Notes: generated by a model from the sequence alone, not told the origin. 64,000 nucleotides of DNA from Bartonella machadoae (GCF_022559585.1 NZ_CP087114.1:1923501-1987500); one strand, 5' to 3'; positions 27,142 through 36,447 are shown, counted from the first letter of the stretch. A program made the numbers and translations.

Positions 27142-29196
27142 ATGAAAAAAAAAACTCCCTCCTCTACTATAGCACAACTGATGGCAAAATTTGAAAATCC
27201 GCAACAACAAACCACCACAATGCCCTCTAACTCAAATGTCCCCCCAAAGGAGCAAAAATCACCTCTCCAACAACCCCCACAAGAAACCGTACAGGCAAGC
27301 GTTGTTTCACCAAGCGCAGCACATGCGGGAGACATGCAAAAAAACAACACAGCATCCCAAAAACAACAAAATGAGGTCCTCCACACAACACCTACGCCAC
27401 AAACAAGAGTTGCCCCCCCAAGACCACCGCGCGCGCACGAGAGAGGGTTAAGCATCACAACCACGCAAGACAGCCAAGCATCATCCCCAAGGGTTCCTCC
27501 CCAAAGACCACCACGTGCAAGAGACAAAGAGTTAAGCAGTAACTCTTCTCAAGAAAGCGATAGCCTCTACAAAAAAACTGCTCCGCAAAAACCTCCTCGT
27601 ACAAAAGCCATGCAGCAAAACAGCAGCTCTTCCCAAGAAAGCGATGGACTCTACAAAACACTTGCTCCGCAAAAACCTCCTCGTACAAAAGCCATGCAGC
27701 AAAACAGCAGCTCTTCCCAAGAAAGCGATGGACTCTACAAAACACTTGCTCCGCAAAAACCTCCTCGTACAAAAGCCATGCAGCAAAACAGCAGCTCTTC
27801 TCAAGAAAGTGAAGGTCTTTACGCAACAATTGCCCCGCAAAAACCACCCCGTACAAAAGCCATGCAGCAAAACAGCAGCTCTTCTCAAGGAAGTGATGAC
27901 GTCTTTACGACAGCTGCTCCGCATAAACCACCACTCAAAAGACACAAAGAGCAAAGAAATGCAACTCCTCAAGAAGATAAAAGCAAATCTTCAACTGTTA
28001 CTCCCCCAAGAATAAATCAATCTCTCTCTCAAGAGGAAATTCTCGAAAAAGTGAGAAACAATCCGTTGGTCCTAGCCTGTAAAGATGCAGTCAAGGATTT
28101 TTCTCAACGTGTTTATGGCAGCCCAAATGTTTTTGAACAAAAACTTACAGAAATTGAAAACAACCCTGCTTTGGGCGAAAGTCTCTCATGTCAAGTTGCA
28201 GCAAGACCTAAACTTGTTGGTCCGCTTGCTGGAAAAAAAGTTTTTGGTGTAAAAAGTCAAACACGAAAAAATGCTGAAGAGAACATTTCTGCCCTCTGTC
28301 TTGCTCTTGAAAATTATGCCGATAGTGTAAAACAGGCAAGAAAGAGCGCTCTTCTTGGCAATGCAGCAATAAAAACATATCGTAGGATGTCGTCAATGAG
28401 TGCAGAGGAAATGGCTGAAGATTTACAAAAGTTACTTAACCGTGAGAAAGAAACAGCTCCCCTTTCGCAAAAGGAAATTGCCCGCAGAGTGCGCAGTAGT
28501 ACAATGGTAAAATATTGTCATGCAGAAATTACCTATTTCTGTAGCGTTGCTTATGGTGACCCAGGTGCTTTGCAGTACAGACTTGAAGAAATAGACAGAT
28601 CTCCTTCTCTAGGAGATGAGCTTGCATGGCAAGTGACAACTGCTCCTCATTTGTTTGGTAAACTTGCTGGTCGCAACTTCCATGGCTTGAAAAACAAAGC
28701 ACGCAAAGATGCTGAGGAGGCTCTTTCATCTCTAGCGAGTGCCATTGAAGGTTATGCAGAAGCTCTAAAACATGCCAAAGAAAACATTTTAGAAAACCAT
28801 CAACAACAACAAGCCTATACACTGTCTAGACCCCTCGATAAAAACTTGCAACAACAGCAAGATCTCTCGCTTTCTCCTCAACAATTTGAACACTCTCCAG
28901 AAAATGCCCCTCAAAAGACTGCTGAAGCCTCTCTCAAGCAAGCAGAAAAGAGAAACCCAGAAAAAGGCTTGCAACAACAAGACCTTCCAAATCCTCATAG
29001 AAAGCTTGAACGCTCACAAGGAAATGCCCAGCAAAAGGCTGCTGTAACCTCTCTCAAGAAAGCAGAAAAGAGAAACCCAGAAAAAGACTTGCAACAACAA
29101 GACCTGTCAAATTCTCATAAAAAGCTTGAACATTCATCAGAAAATGCCCATCAAAAGGCTGCTGAAGTCTCTCTCAAGCAAGCAGAAAAGATTTGA
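27142..29196 (+). CDS. bepF: BepF-like effector, C-terminally truncated
   Basis: A 684-residue effector. A proline/glutamine-rich N-terminus leads into five 28-residue repeats (about 135-270) combining a tyrosine site (G-L-Y-K-T) with an SH3-type motif (P-Q-K-P-P-R). Two BID domains follow (about 295-406 and 443-553), and then 40-residue Gln/Lys-rich repeats. BepF is known to activate host Rho GTPases through a BID domain. A TGA at 29194 ends the frame at A-E-K-I. The stop arises at the junction of a 357-bp duplication, and the ancestral C-terminus (ending G-R-A-F-T-L) lies beyond it at 29545-29613. Secretion could be impaired. Confidence 0.8.
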   Translation: MKKKTPSSTIAQLMAKFENPQQQTTTMPSNSNVPPKEQKSPLQQPPQETVQASVVSPSAAHAGDMQKNNTASQKQQNEVLHTTPTPQTRVAPPRPPRAHERGLSITTTQDSQASSPRVPPQRPPRARDKELSSNSSQESDSLYKKTAPQKPPRTKAMQQNSSSSQESDGLYKTLAPQKPPRTKAMQQNSSSSQESDGLYKTLAPQKPPRTKAMQQNSSSSQESEGLYATIAPQKPPRTKAMQQNSSSSQGSDDVFTTAAPHKPPLKRHKEQRNATPQEDKSKSSTVTPPRINQSLSQEEILEKVRNNPLVLACKDAVKDFSQRVYGSPNVFEQKLTEIENNPALGESLSCQVAARPKLVGPLAGKKVFGVKSQTRKNAEENISALCLALENYADSVKQARKSALLGNAAIKTYRRMSSMSAEEMAEDLQKLLNREKETAPLSQKEIARRVRSSTMVKYCHAEITYFCSVAYGDPGALQYRLEEIDRSPSLGDELAWQVTTAPHLFGKLAGRNFHGLKNKARKDAEEALSSLASAIEGYAEALKHAKENILENHQQQQAYTLSRPLDKNLQQQQDLSLSPQQFEHSPENAPQKTAEASLKQAEKRNPEKGLQQQDLPNPHRKLERSQGNAQQKAAVTSLKKAEKRNPEKDLQQQDLSNSHKKLEHSSENAHQKAAEVSLKQAEKI
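27544..27963 (+). repeat. Five 84-bp coding repeats in bepF
   Basis: Repeats of 84 bp (anchor CAAGAA/GGAAGC at 27550, 27634, 27718, 27802 and 27886) encode N-S-S-S-S-Q-E-S-D-G-L-Y-K-T-L-A-P-Q-K-P, with P-R-T-K-A-M-Q-Q completing the unit. Units two and three are identical. The last is diverged and has Phe instead of Tyr. Copy number is likely to vary by slippage. Confidence 0.9.
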
Positions 29197-29550
29197 ACAC
29201 TCTCCAGAAAATGCCCCTCAAAAGACTGCTGAAGCCTCTCTCCAGAAAATGAGACCTTTGATCCTCATCAAAAGACTGCTGAAGCCTCTCTCAAGCAAGC
29301 AGAAAAGAGAAACCCAGAAAAAGGCTTGCAACAACAAGACCTTCCAAATCCTCATAGAAAGCTTGAACGCTCACAAGGAAATGCCCAGCAAAAGGCTGCT
29401 GTAACCTCTCTCAAGAAAGCAGAAAAGAGAAACCCAGAAAAAGACTTGCAACAACAAGACCTGTCAAATTCTCATAAAAAGCTTGAACATTCATCAGAAA
29501 ATGCCCATCAAAAGGCTGCTGAAGTCTCTCTCAAGCAAGCAGAAAAGATG
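28881..29550 (+). repeat. Nested 120-bp and 357-bp repeats at the bepF 3' end
   Basis: Three 120-bp units (for example those starting at 28921 and 29041) encode a ~40-residue Q-Q-Q-D-L / A-E-K-R-N-P-E-K pattern. The whole block is repeated again 357 bp downstream (28921 corresponds to 29278). The second block is in the same overall frame, but the ~75-bp junction (about 29190-29265) reads in a shifted frame and creates two in-frame TGA codons. Confidence 0.85.
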
Positions 29551-29613
29551 ATTCCACCAGACGTTCGACCACGCAAAGTTGAGACAGAAAAAGGCAGAGC
29601 TTTTACCCTCTAA
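29197..29613 (+). pseudogene. Detached 3' end of bepF
   Basis: After the premature stop of bepF, the same frame resumes about 75 bases downstream with the 40-residue repeats. It ends M-I-P-P-D-V-R-P-R-K-V-E-T-E-K-G-R-A-F-T (plus a final Leu) and TAA. This looks like the original secretion tail. No good start codon or ribosome binding site supports separate translation. Confidence 0.75.
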
Positions 29614-29900
29614 ATATGCATCAACTTTAGCCTTTTATTTGGTCCCTTCAACAGCAGTTGTATCAAGGAGTATTGTGCAATACCATAGCAAAGTTTTATC
29701 AAACAATTTCTATCATTTGATCTCAAGAGTTAAAAAATGAACTATAGACATAATGATAATCCGTAAAAAATATAAAACCTTCTGAAATCCCTTCTGAAAT
29801 CATTGAGCTGAACGTCCTTCTTGATAAAAAATGCTTAAAGCATCAAAAAAAGAAGGCGTTCAGGGGAGGTAAACGTCAATATAAAAAACATGAAGGCGAT

Positions 29901-30106
29901 ATGCATAAAAACACAAAGTGTTGTTATGCATATCGCTCTCACAAGAAAAAGGATAAGCATACCACAAATCATTTGACACAACCATCAACACACATCTGCT
30001 TAAAAGGATCATAGGTTCTTTAAAAACGCCTAAAGTTTTAGAAGAATGTGCAAGGGAAGAGTCTTCACCAGAACAGTTTAATACTCTCATAAATCAAGCT
30101 ATATGA
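29901..30106 (+). pseudogene. Broken antitoxin gene upstream of the dual-Fic locus
   Basis: An ATG at 29901 starts M-H-K-N-T-K-C-C-Y-A. The frame is lost at the AAA near 30 codons before the motif region. One added A restores 68 codons that align without gaps with the bepA-side antitoxin: I-N-T-H against I-N-G-H, and A-R-E-E-S-S-P-E-Q-F-N-T-L against A-K-R-D-L-S-L-E-E-F-N-I-L. The inhibitory E-G is replaced by K-R, so even the repaired protein would lack the key Glu. It ends 15 bases before the Fic gene. Confidence 0.7.
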
Positions 30107-30121
30107 TAGAAAGAGACGCAC

Positions 30122-31054
30122 ATGTTCGAGCATAATTTCCTTTACCCCAGTAGCAAGACACTGAAAAATAAATATGGCATCATGGACAAAATAGCATTGA
30201 ACGAGCAATGTGCCCATGATGTATCACGGGAAATGATCAATCTGCGCCAAGAACCTACGCCAGAAAAAATAGATTCCTCCTATCTCAAATATCTTCATCA
30301 ACGCTTGTTTCAACATACATTTGAATGGGCTGGCCATACCCGTGATGAACTTTTTACCTTTGCAGATGGCACTGTTGCCGGTATGCCGGCTATGCAAAAA
30401 GAAAATGCTGAGATTTCTTTTGCCATTGGTCCACAGATTCAAAAAGAACTTGAAAATTTAGACCAAACGCTTAGCGAGAAAAATTATTTGCAAGGCTTAT
30501 CACGCAAAGAATTTGTTGAGCAGGCGGCAGAATTGTTTGTTTCTCTTAACAACACACATCCTTTTAGAGAAGGAAATGGGCGTGCACAACGAATGTTTTT
30601 TGAAAAGCTTGGCGAATCTGCAGGGCATCATCTAGACTTCTCTGTTGTGACAAAAGGACGCATGGTGATTGCGAGTGTTGCGGCAGCGCAAGATGGCAAT
30701 CTTAATCCAATGCAACATCTCTTTGAAGATATTTCTAATCCAGAAAAATGTCGTATTTTAAAGGACTTCTTGGAGCATATGAAAAAGATCGGAGGTGATG
30801 ATATCCATTATCAGTATGTTGTAGCAGCAAATGAAGGTATTATTTATGAAGGCAAATATAGAGCCTGCGGAGCAGAGAGTTTTTTGATGGACATTAATGG
30901 ACGGTTCATCATTGGTAACAAAAAGCATCTCACAGCAGAACAATTAGAGACATTAAAACCTGGCAATAAATTCACCTTTACAGTCCCTGTGACCAAAGAT
31001 CTGGATAGAACAGAGCCCCCCCCATCCCGCAACAAGAAAATCTCGAAACACTGA
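30122..31054 (+). CDS. Fic-domain effector fragment, first half of split dual-Fic locus
   Basis: A 310-residue frame with an intact Fic motif HPFREGNGRAQR (residues 146-157) and an OB-like segment (about 215-295). It ends without a BID domain or basic secretion tail: after Glu298 a C8 run shifts it into a short out-of-frame end. One extra C joins it to the next frame with no stop. On its own it would be an enzyme without a secretion signal. By position it corresponds to the bepH/bepI region of other lineage-4 species, but I cannot assign a letter. Confidence 0.75.
   Translation: MFEHNFLYPSSKTLKNKYGIMDKIALNEQCAHDVSREMINLRQEPTPEKIDSSYLKYLHQRLFQHTFEWAGHTRDELFTFADGTVAGMPAMQKENAEISFAIGPQIQKELENLDQTLSEKNYLQGLSRKEFVEQAAELFVSLNNTHPFREGNGRAQRMFFEKLGESAGHHLDFSVVTKGRMVIASVAAAQDGNLNPMQHLFEDISNPEKCRILKDFLEHMKKIGGDDIHYQYVVAANEGIIYEGKYRACGAESFLMDINGRFIIGNKKHLTAEQLETLKPGNKFTFTVPVTKDLDRTEPPPSRNKKISKH
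31016..31023 (+). repeat. C8 homopolymer at the dual-Fic frame break
   Basis: Eight consecutive C follow GAG (31013-31015). With nine C the upstream Fic frame continues as P-P-P-I-P-Q-Q-E-N and enters the downstream frame. With eight, it terminates at 31054. No other long G/C homopolymer was noticed in the effector genes. Confidence 0.9.
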
Positions 31055-31155
31055 AAAGTGATACCCCTCCGCAAACAAGAAAAGGAGAAGGAGAAACTTT
31101 TTCAAAACCTTCTTCTCATATTTCTCCTCACACAACAGAGGATATCAAGCAAGTT

Positions 31156-33213
31156 TTGCAAGAAAGCGAACAGAGAACAGAACAAATTTCGCAATCTTCT
31201 TACTCTCTTGTACAAAGACAGAAAGAATATAAAAAAACCATTTTACAGATCAGTGACGGCATTGAAAATGATAGAATGACAGCCCAAGTGGCGGAAATAA
31301 AACGCTCTCCCGCTCCTCAAAGGGAGCAACAACATCCCCCAAAAACGACGGAATACACCACCACAGCTACGGAAAGATTGGATGACACCCCTCTTACCTC
31401 CCCCGACAATCCCTTCTCTTCAATTCTTGCAATTCAAAAAAATTATCAACTCTCCCGTAATTTCTTTTATCCCAATAGTGTCACCCTGAAAAATAAATAT
31501 GGAATAGAAGACTATCGAAAATTACAAATACAGTGTGCCCATGATACCGCAAAAGCGATGATCAATTTACGCCAAGAAGCAGCACCACCAAAGCTAACAT
31601 CTTTGTATCTTCTCTCTCTTCATCACACTTTATTTCGAAACACTTTTGAATGGGCAGGCCATACCCGTGATAAACCCTTTACCTTTGCAGATGGCACTGT
31701 AGCTTGCATGCCAGAGATGAAAAAAGATGGTATTTTCTTCGCATTGGGAAGTAAGGTGCAAGAAGGTCTTGAAAATTTAGATAAAACGCTTAGCGAGAAC
31801 AATTATTTGCAAGGCTTATCGCGCGAGGACTTTGTTGAAAATGCCGCTGAAATCATGATACAGCTAAACTATACGCATCCTTTCAGAGAAGGCAATGGAC
31901 GCACGCAACGAATGTTTTTTGAAAAACTTGCTGAAGTTGCAGGTCACAAATTAGACTTTTCTCTTGCGACAACAGAACGCATGAATCTTGCCAGTATTGC
32001 GTCCCTGAAAGACAACAATGCACAACCTATGAAAGACCTTTTCGAAGATATCTCCAATCCAGAAAAAACGTTTATTTTAAAAGAATTTATGTTCAACATG
32101 AAAAAGATTGGCTTTGAGAATATTAACAATCATCTTGTTATAATGACGAAAGAAGGTGAAACTTATAGGGGCCTTTATAGAGGCTGTGGAGCCAACAGCT
32201 TCATGATTGAAGACAAGGATTGTTTTATTGTCGGCAATAAAAAACACCTTACACCAGAGCAATTAAAGACATTAAAAATTGGTGACACTCTCTCCTTTAC
32301 AACACCAAGGATTCAAGACTTACAACAAACGCTCATCCCAAAAGAAAAAAGAGCCCCTCTCACGAGAAAAGAAACAATTGAAAGGATTAAAAATCACATA
32401 TCGGTTCAAACCAGCAAACAAGCAATCGAAGCTTTGTGCAAAGTTGTTTATGGCCATCCGCATATTTTAGAAGACAGAATTGTAATGATTCATGAAAATC
32501 CCCTTGAAGGAGAGAGGCGTGCATGTCAAATTATACAATCCCCTCAATCTATTGCTAAGCTTGCTGGTATCAATATAGGACACATAACAAATAATGCACG
32601 CACGTGTGCTGCAGAGAATATTGTGCCTTTATCTGTCGCTATTGATCATTATGTGAATACTTTTAAACAAGCAGAAAAGGAGATTTTGCAAAACCATTCT
32701 GCGGAACAAAAGCGCTGTGAACAATCCGTAGAAATGCCTAGCACATGGTTGGAAAATCTATGTTCCCTGACAAAAGAACAACAGCAAGAAACTTTATCAC
32801 AATCTTTTTCGCTGAGAGAGGAAGTGAGAGCTTATAACAAAAAAATCAATGCACGCTTATCAGTAAGTGAACATGAAGCAATCAAGGAAAACAATGACGA
32901 AAAACTTGCTAACATGATTGGCACATCACTCAGTGAAGCACAGAAAATTATAAGAATCGTCAAGTCCGTAAAAGAACTCCGACAGAGCATTCCCCATCTA
33001 GAATTTTCTTTCCACACATTTGCTGAACACCCAGCACAAAATTTGCATCAATCCAGACAAAGGAACAATTCCCAAGAACATCCAGAACCCCTTACCCCAT
33101 CAACAATGAAAGAAGAGGAAGGAGCAAAATCCTTCAAGCAAGAACAAGCGACACAACAAGGTGTTCAACCACACAAAGCTGTGCATGCAAAAATAACAAT
33201 GATGCATCTATAA
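31156..33213 (+). CDS. Fic-BID effector, second half of split dual-Fic locus
   Basis: The open frame actually extends upstream to the C8 tract (31024). The first start inside it is a TTG at 31156, giving 685 residues. A disordered region (about 1-95) is followed by a second complete Fic motif HPFREGNGRTQR (residues 241-252), an OB-like segment, and a BID domain (about 405-518). The end is V-H-A-K-I-T-M-M-H-L. No good ribosome binding site precedes the TTG, which supports expression as part of one ~1030-residue protein with the upstream half. The family is certain, the exact product is not. Confidence 0.8.
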   Translation: MQESEQRTEQISQSSYSLVQRQKEYKKTILQISDGIENDRMTAQVAEIKRSPAPQREQQHPPKTTEYTTTATERLDDTPLTSPDNPFSSILAIQKNYQLSRNFFYPNSVTLKNKYGIEDYRKLQIQCAHDTAKAMINLRQEAAPPKLTSLYLLSLHHTLFRNTFEWAGHTRDKPFTFADGTVACMPEMKKDGIFFALGSKVQEGLENLDKTLSENNYLQGLSREDFVENAAEIMIQLNYTHPFREGNGRTQRMFFEKLAEVAGHKLDFSLATTERMNLASIASLKDNNAQPMKDLFEDISNPEKTFILKEFMFNMKKIGFENINNHLVIMTKEGETYRGLYRGCGANSFMIEDKDCFIVGNKKHLTPEQLKTLKIGDTLSFTTPRIQDLQQTLIPKEKRAPLTRKETIERIKNHISVQTSKQAIEALCKVVYGHPHILEDRIVMIHENPLEGERRACQIIQSPQSIAKLAGINIGHITNNARTCAAENIVPLSVAIDHYVNTFKQAEKEILQNHSAEQKRCEQSVEMPSTWLENLCSLTKEQQQETLSQSFSLREEVRAYNKKINARLSVSEHEAIKENNDEKLANMIGTSLSEAQKIIRIVKSVKELRQSIPHLEFSFHTFAEHPAQNLHQSRQRNNSQEHPEPLTPSTMKEEEGAKSFKQEQATQQGVQPHKAVHAKITMMHL

Positions 33214-33726
33214 ACTCTCACTCTTTCATGCTTTTCCCTTCTTTCTCAAGCAAGAGAATTGTTTGCACTCTCTGCTTGAGGAATTTGCGCTCTTTACTCT
33301 TTGTTGTTTTTTCATCAAAGAAAAACAGAACTGATCATCATTTTAAGCAGCAAACAAAAGAGTCTAAAAAACAAAGAAACACCCTCTGTATGATAAGCAG
33401 AAAAAGCGCAATAAAGCATTCACAGAAAGAATGATCAACCCTCCTCACTTTTTTGCGTTCTTTTCTCTTCTGTCCTCTCTCTTTAATTGAAGAGAAAGAA
33501 ATTTTAATATTTTGTGCATGCTTCTAAAAACTTTAGCACAGGAAGTAACAAACACGTTTAAAAACGCTTCATGCATTTTTGAAAGAACAAGAAACACCAG
33601 CATAAAGCACTTTAAAAGAGTATTTATTAACACTATTGTATTAAGACGCTAACCGGATTTTTATAATCTCATGATTTATACTGATTTTTTACCACCTGTC
33701 TTTTATGACAAACACGATATATTTTT
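33214..33726. other. Intergenic region between the effector island and murJ
   Basis: About 510 bp of AT-rich sequence with no gene family recognisable. It marks the right edge of the virB/bep island and contains the murJ promoter somewhere; I cannot place it. Confidence 0.5.
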
Positions 33727-35298
33727 ATGATTTTACTTAAAAAATTTGCAACAGTTGCTTCTGGAACCCTGATGAGCCGTATTTTTGGCTTTATCCGTGA
33801 AATGTTAATGGCGGCAGCTCTTGGAACGGGTCCTGTTTCCGATGCGTTCAATGCGGCTTTTCGTTTTCCCAATACATTTCGCCGTTTTTTTGCTGAAGGC
33901 GCCTTTAACGCAGCTTTTGTTCCTCTTTTTTCGAAAAAAATTACGGAAGATGGCAGCGAAGCTGCTGGCAAATTCGCAGAAGAGGTGTTTGGCGTTCTCT
34001 TTTCGCTGCTGTTACTTTTAACCATTGCCATGGAACTCAGTATGCCTTTTTTGGTACGAACCATTATTGCGCCAGGCTTTGCAGAAGATGCGACAAAATT
34101 TAACGCGACGATTCATTTTACCGCAATCATGTTTCCCTATTTAACCTGCATGTCGTTAGCAGCCATGATGGGGGGCATGTTAAATGCCTTGCGGCGCTAT
34201 TTCATTGCAGCTGTCGCCCCCCTTTTTTTGAATATTATTCTCATCTGTGTGCTTGCCTATGCTTGGTTCTATAAACTTGATGCTTGGCATATCGGCTTAA
34301 ATCTTTCTTGGGGTGTCTTAGCGGCCGGAATTCTCCAACTCACCTTAATCGCTGTTGCTTTGCGTCGCAGTGGCATGAAGATTTTCTTTCGCCGTCCCCA
34401 TTTCAGTCCCAATGTTCGTAAGCTTTTAACTTTAGCCTTCCCTGCTGCCATTACAGGAGGGATTACGCAAATCAATTTGCTCATTAATACCAACATTGCT
34501 TCCAGCCAATCGGGTGCTGTCTCTTCTTTGATGTATGCGGATCGTCTTTATCAATTGCCCCTAGGTGTCATAGCAATTGCTATTGCAACGGTTCTTCTAC
34601 CAGAATTAACAAGAGCTCTGCGCAGCAAGAAGCATGAAGAAACACATGATTTACAAAACCGCTCTATTGAACTCACCCTCTTATTAACGCTCCCAGCATC
34701 GGTTGCCTTTTTGCTGCTCTCCACACCCATTGTCAGTTTGCTTTTTGAACGTGGACAATTTACCAGTGAGTCAACACACCATGTAGCACAACTCCTTGGA
34801 CTTTATGGATTAGGGCTTCCCGCCTTTGTCCTCATTAAAGTATTTATTCCCAATTTTTTTGCCCATGAAGACACAAAAACACCGATGATTTTCACCGGCA
34901 TTTGTGTTTTCATCAATATCAGTCTTGCTTTAACATTATTTCCCCTTTTATCCGCCCGCGGCATTGTCATTGCCGAAATCACTTCTGGATGGGTGAACAC
35001 CCTGTTGCTTTGTGCTGTCCTCATCAAACGCGGCTATTGGAAAGTTGACGCACAACTAATAAAACGCATTTCCTGCCTGATACTCATCACTGTTTTAAGC
35101 ACGATAGCCCTTTATTATCTCCTGAATAGAGTTGGCTTTTTGTCTTTCCCTTTATCCTCACAAGCATCATTTTTCTTACGTGCGAGCACGTTATCAGGGA
35201 TAATGCTTGCTCTCTTCTTGATCTATTTTAGCACCTATTTTTTAATTGATACGCGTTCTTTTTTCCTCACCCTTAAAAACTTCAAAAAACGACTCTAA
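33727..35298 (+). CDS. murJ: Lipid II flippase MurJ
   Basis: A 523-residue polytopic inner-membrane protein of the MurJ/MviN family that flips lipid II for peptidoglycan synthesis. About 14 hydrophobic segments are visible. The N-terminus shows the family pattern S-G-T-L-M-S-R-I-F-G-F-I-R-E, followed by D-A-F-N-A-A-F-R-F-P-N and F-A-E-G-A-F-N-A-A-F. Length is normal. It is the first gene to the right of the effector island, and trpS follows closely. Confidence 0.95.
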   Translation: MILLKKFATVASGTLMSRIFGFIREMLMAAALGTGPVSDAFNAAFRFPNTFRRFFAEGAFNAAFVPLFSKKITEDGSEAAGKFAEEVFGVLFSLLLLLTIAMELSMPFLVRTIIAPGFAEDATKFNATIHFTAIMFPYLTCMSLAAMMGGMLNALRRYFIAAVAPLFLNIILICVLAYAWFYKLDAWHIGLNLSWGVLAAGILQLTLIAVALRRSGMKIFFRRPHFSPNVRKLLTLAFPAAITGGITQINLLINTNIASSQSGAVSSLMYADRLYQLPLGVIAIAIATVLLPELTRALRSKKHEETHDLQNRSIELTLLLTLPASVAFLLLSTPIVSLLFERGQFTSESTHHVAQLLGLYGLGLPAFVLIKVFIPNFFAHEDTKTPMIFTGICVFINISLALTLFPLLSARGIVIAEITSGWVNTLLLCAVLIKRGYWKVDAQLIKRISCLILITVLSTIALYYLLNRVGFLSFPLSSQASFFLRASTLSGIMLALFLIYFSTYFLIDTRSFFLTLKNFKKRL

Positions 35299-35376
35299 TA
35301 TTTTAACTTGCTTTCAGAAAGGCATTTTGACACAAAACGCAAAAGGCATAATTTTATTTTAAGAAAGAACACTTCT

Positions 35377-36447
35377 ATGGAGACTTTCACACCGCTTGTT
35401 TTTTCTGGTGTACAACCGAGTGGAAACTTACATCTTGGCAATTATCTTGGCGCCATCAAACATTGGGTTGAGCTACAAACATCGCATCATTGCCTCTATT
35501 GCGTTGTCGATATGCATGCCCTTACAGTAAATCCAGATCCCCTTACTTTGACTGAATCAACAAGAGCCGTCACCGCCGCTTTTTTAGCGGCTGGGATTGA
35601 TCCCAAAAAACACATTATTTTTAACCAATCGCGTGTTTTCCAACATGCTGAACTGGCATGGATTTTCAATTGTATCGCCCGTATTGGTTGGCTTCAACGC
35701 ATGACGCAATTTAAAGATAAAGCAGGCAAAGATCGTGAAAAAGCGTCCCTTGGGCTTTTTGCTTATCCAAGTCTGATGGCTGCTGATATTTTACTCTATC
35801 GTGCCACACATGTTCCAGTAGGTGAAGATCAAAAACAGCATGTTGAACTGACAAGAGATATTGCGCAAAAATTCAATAACGACTATTCTGATCGCATTGC
35901 AGAGTTAAATTTTGCTGTTTCAATGCCAATGGGTGAAGAAGAAAGAACAGGCTTTTTCCCAATGCCAGAAGCGCTAATAGGAGAGACAGCGATGCGCATT
36001 ATGTCGTTGCGCGATGGTACAAAAAAGATGTCCAAATCAGATCCTTCCGATTTTTCGCGCATTAATTTAACCGACGATGCGGATCTTATTGCCAAAAAAA
36101 TCCGCAAAGCAAAAACGGACTCCGCTCCTCTTCCCGATACACTAACAGCTCTAGAAGGACGACCAGAGATCAACAATCTTCTTGGTATTTATGCGGCCTT
36201 TGCTTGCTCAAGCAAAGAAAAAGTCCTTTCAGAATTTGCCGGGCAACAGTTTTCACTGTTCAAGACAGCCTTAGCGGACCTTGTTGTCCATAAGCTTGCA
36301 CCAATAACAGAGGAACTGCGTCGCTTGCATCAAGACAATGCTTATATTGACTCTGTTTTGCATGATGGCGCACAACGTGCCGGTGCATTAGCAGAAAAAA
36401 ATATGAAAAAAATCCGTCAAATCGTTGGATTTTTACACGATACATGA
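35377..36447 (+). CDS. trpS: Tryptophanyl-tRNA synthetase
   Basis: A 356-residue class I synthetase that charges tRNA-Trp. The HIGH-type motif H-L-G-N is at residues 19-22 in [11 protein letters not shown], and K-M-S-K-S is near residue 212. I chose the ATG at 35377, because the conserved N-terminus begins at [11 protein letters not shown] and AAGAAAG lies upstream. An in-frame start at 35308 would add 23 unlikely residues. It lies 78 bases after murJ. Confidence 0.95.
   Translation: METFTPLVFSGVQPSGNLHLGNYLGAIKHWVELQTSHHCLYCVVDMHALTVNPDPLTLTESTRAVTAAFLAAGIDPKKHIIFNQSRVFQHAELAWIFNCIARIGWLQRMTQFKDKAGKDREKASLGLFAYPSLMAADILLYRATHVPVGEDQKQHVELTRDIAQKFNNDYSDRIAELNFAVSMPMGEEERTGFFPMPEALIGETAMRIMSLRDGTKKMSKSDPSDFSRINLTDDADLIAKKIRKAKTDSAPLPDTLTALEGRPEINNLLGIYAAFACSSKEKVLSEFAGQQFSLFKTALADLVVHKLAPITEELRRLHQDNAYIDSVLHDGAQRAGALAEKNMKKIRQIVGFLHDT

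Noticed and set aside
26991..27856. Long minus-strand frames opposite bepF
   Set aside because: They are shadows of the repetitive, Gln/Pro-rich bepF coding sequence; cysteine-rich composition and lack of a ribosome site are typical of antisense frames.
31156..33213. Independent start of the second Fic gene at the TTG
   Set aside because: No Shine-Dalgarno is visible and the frame is open further upstream to the C tract, so I favour a split single gene, while listing the frame as it stands.
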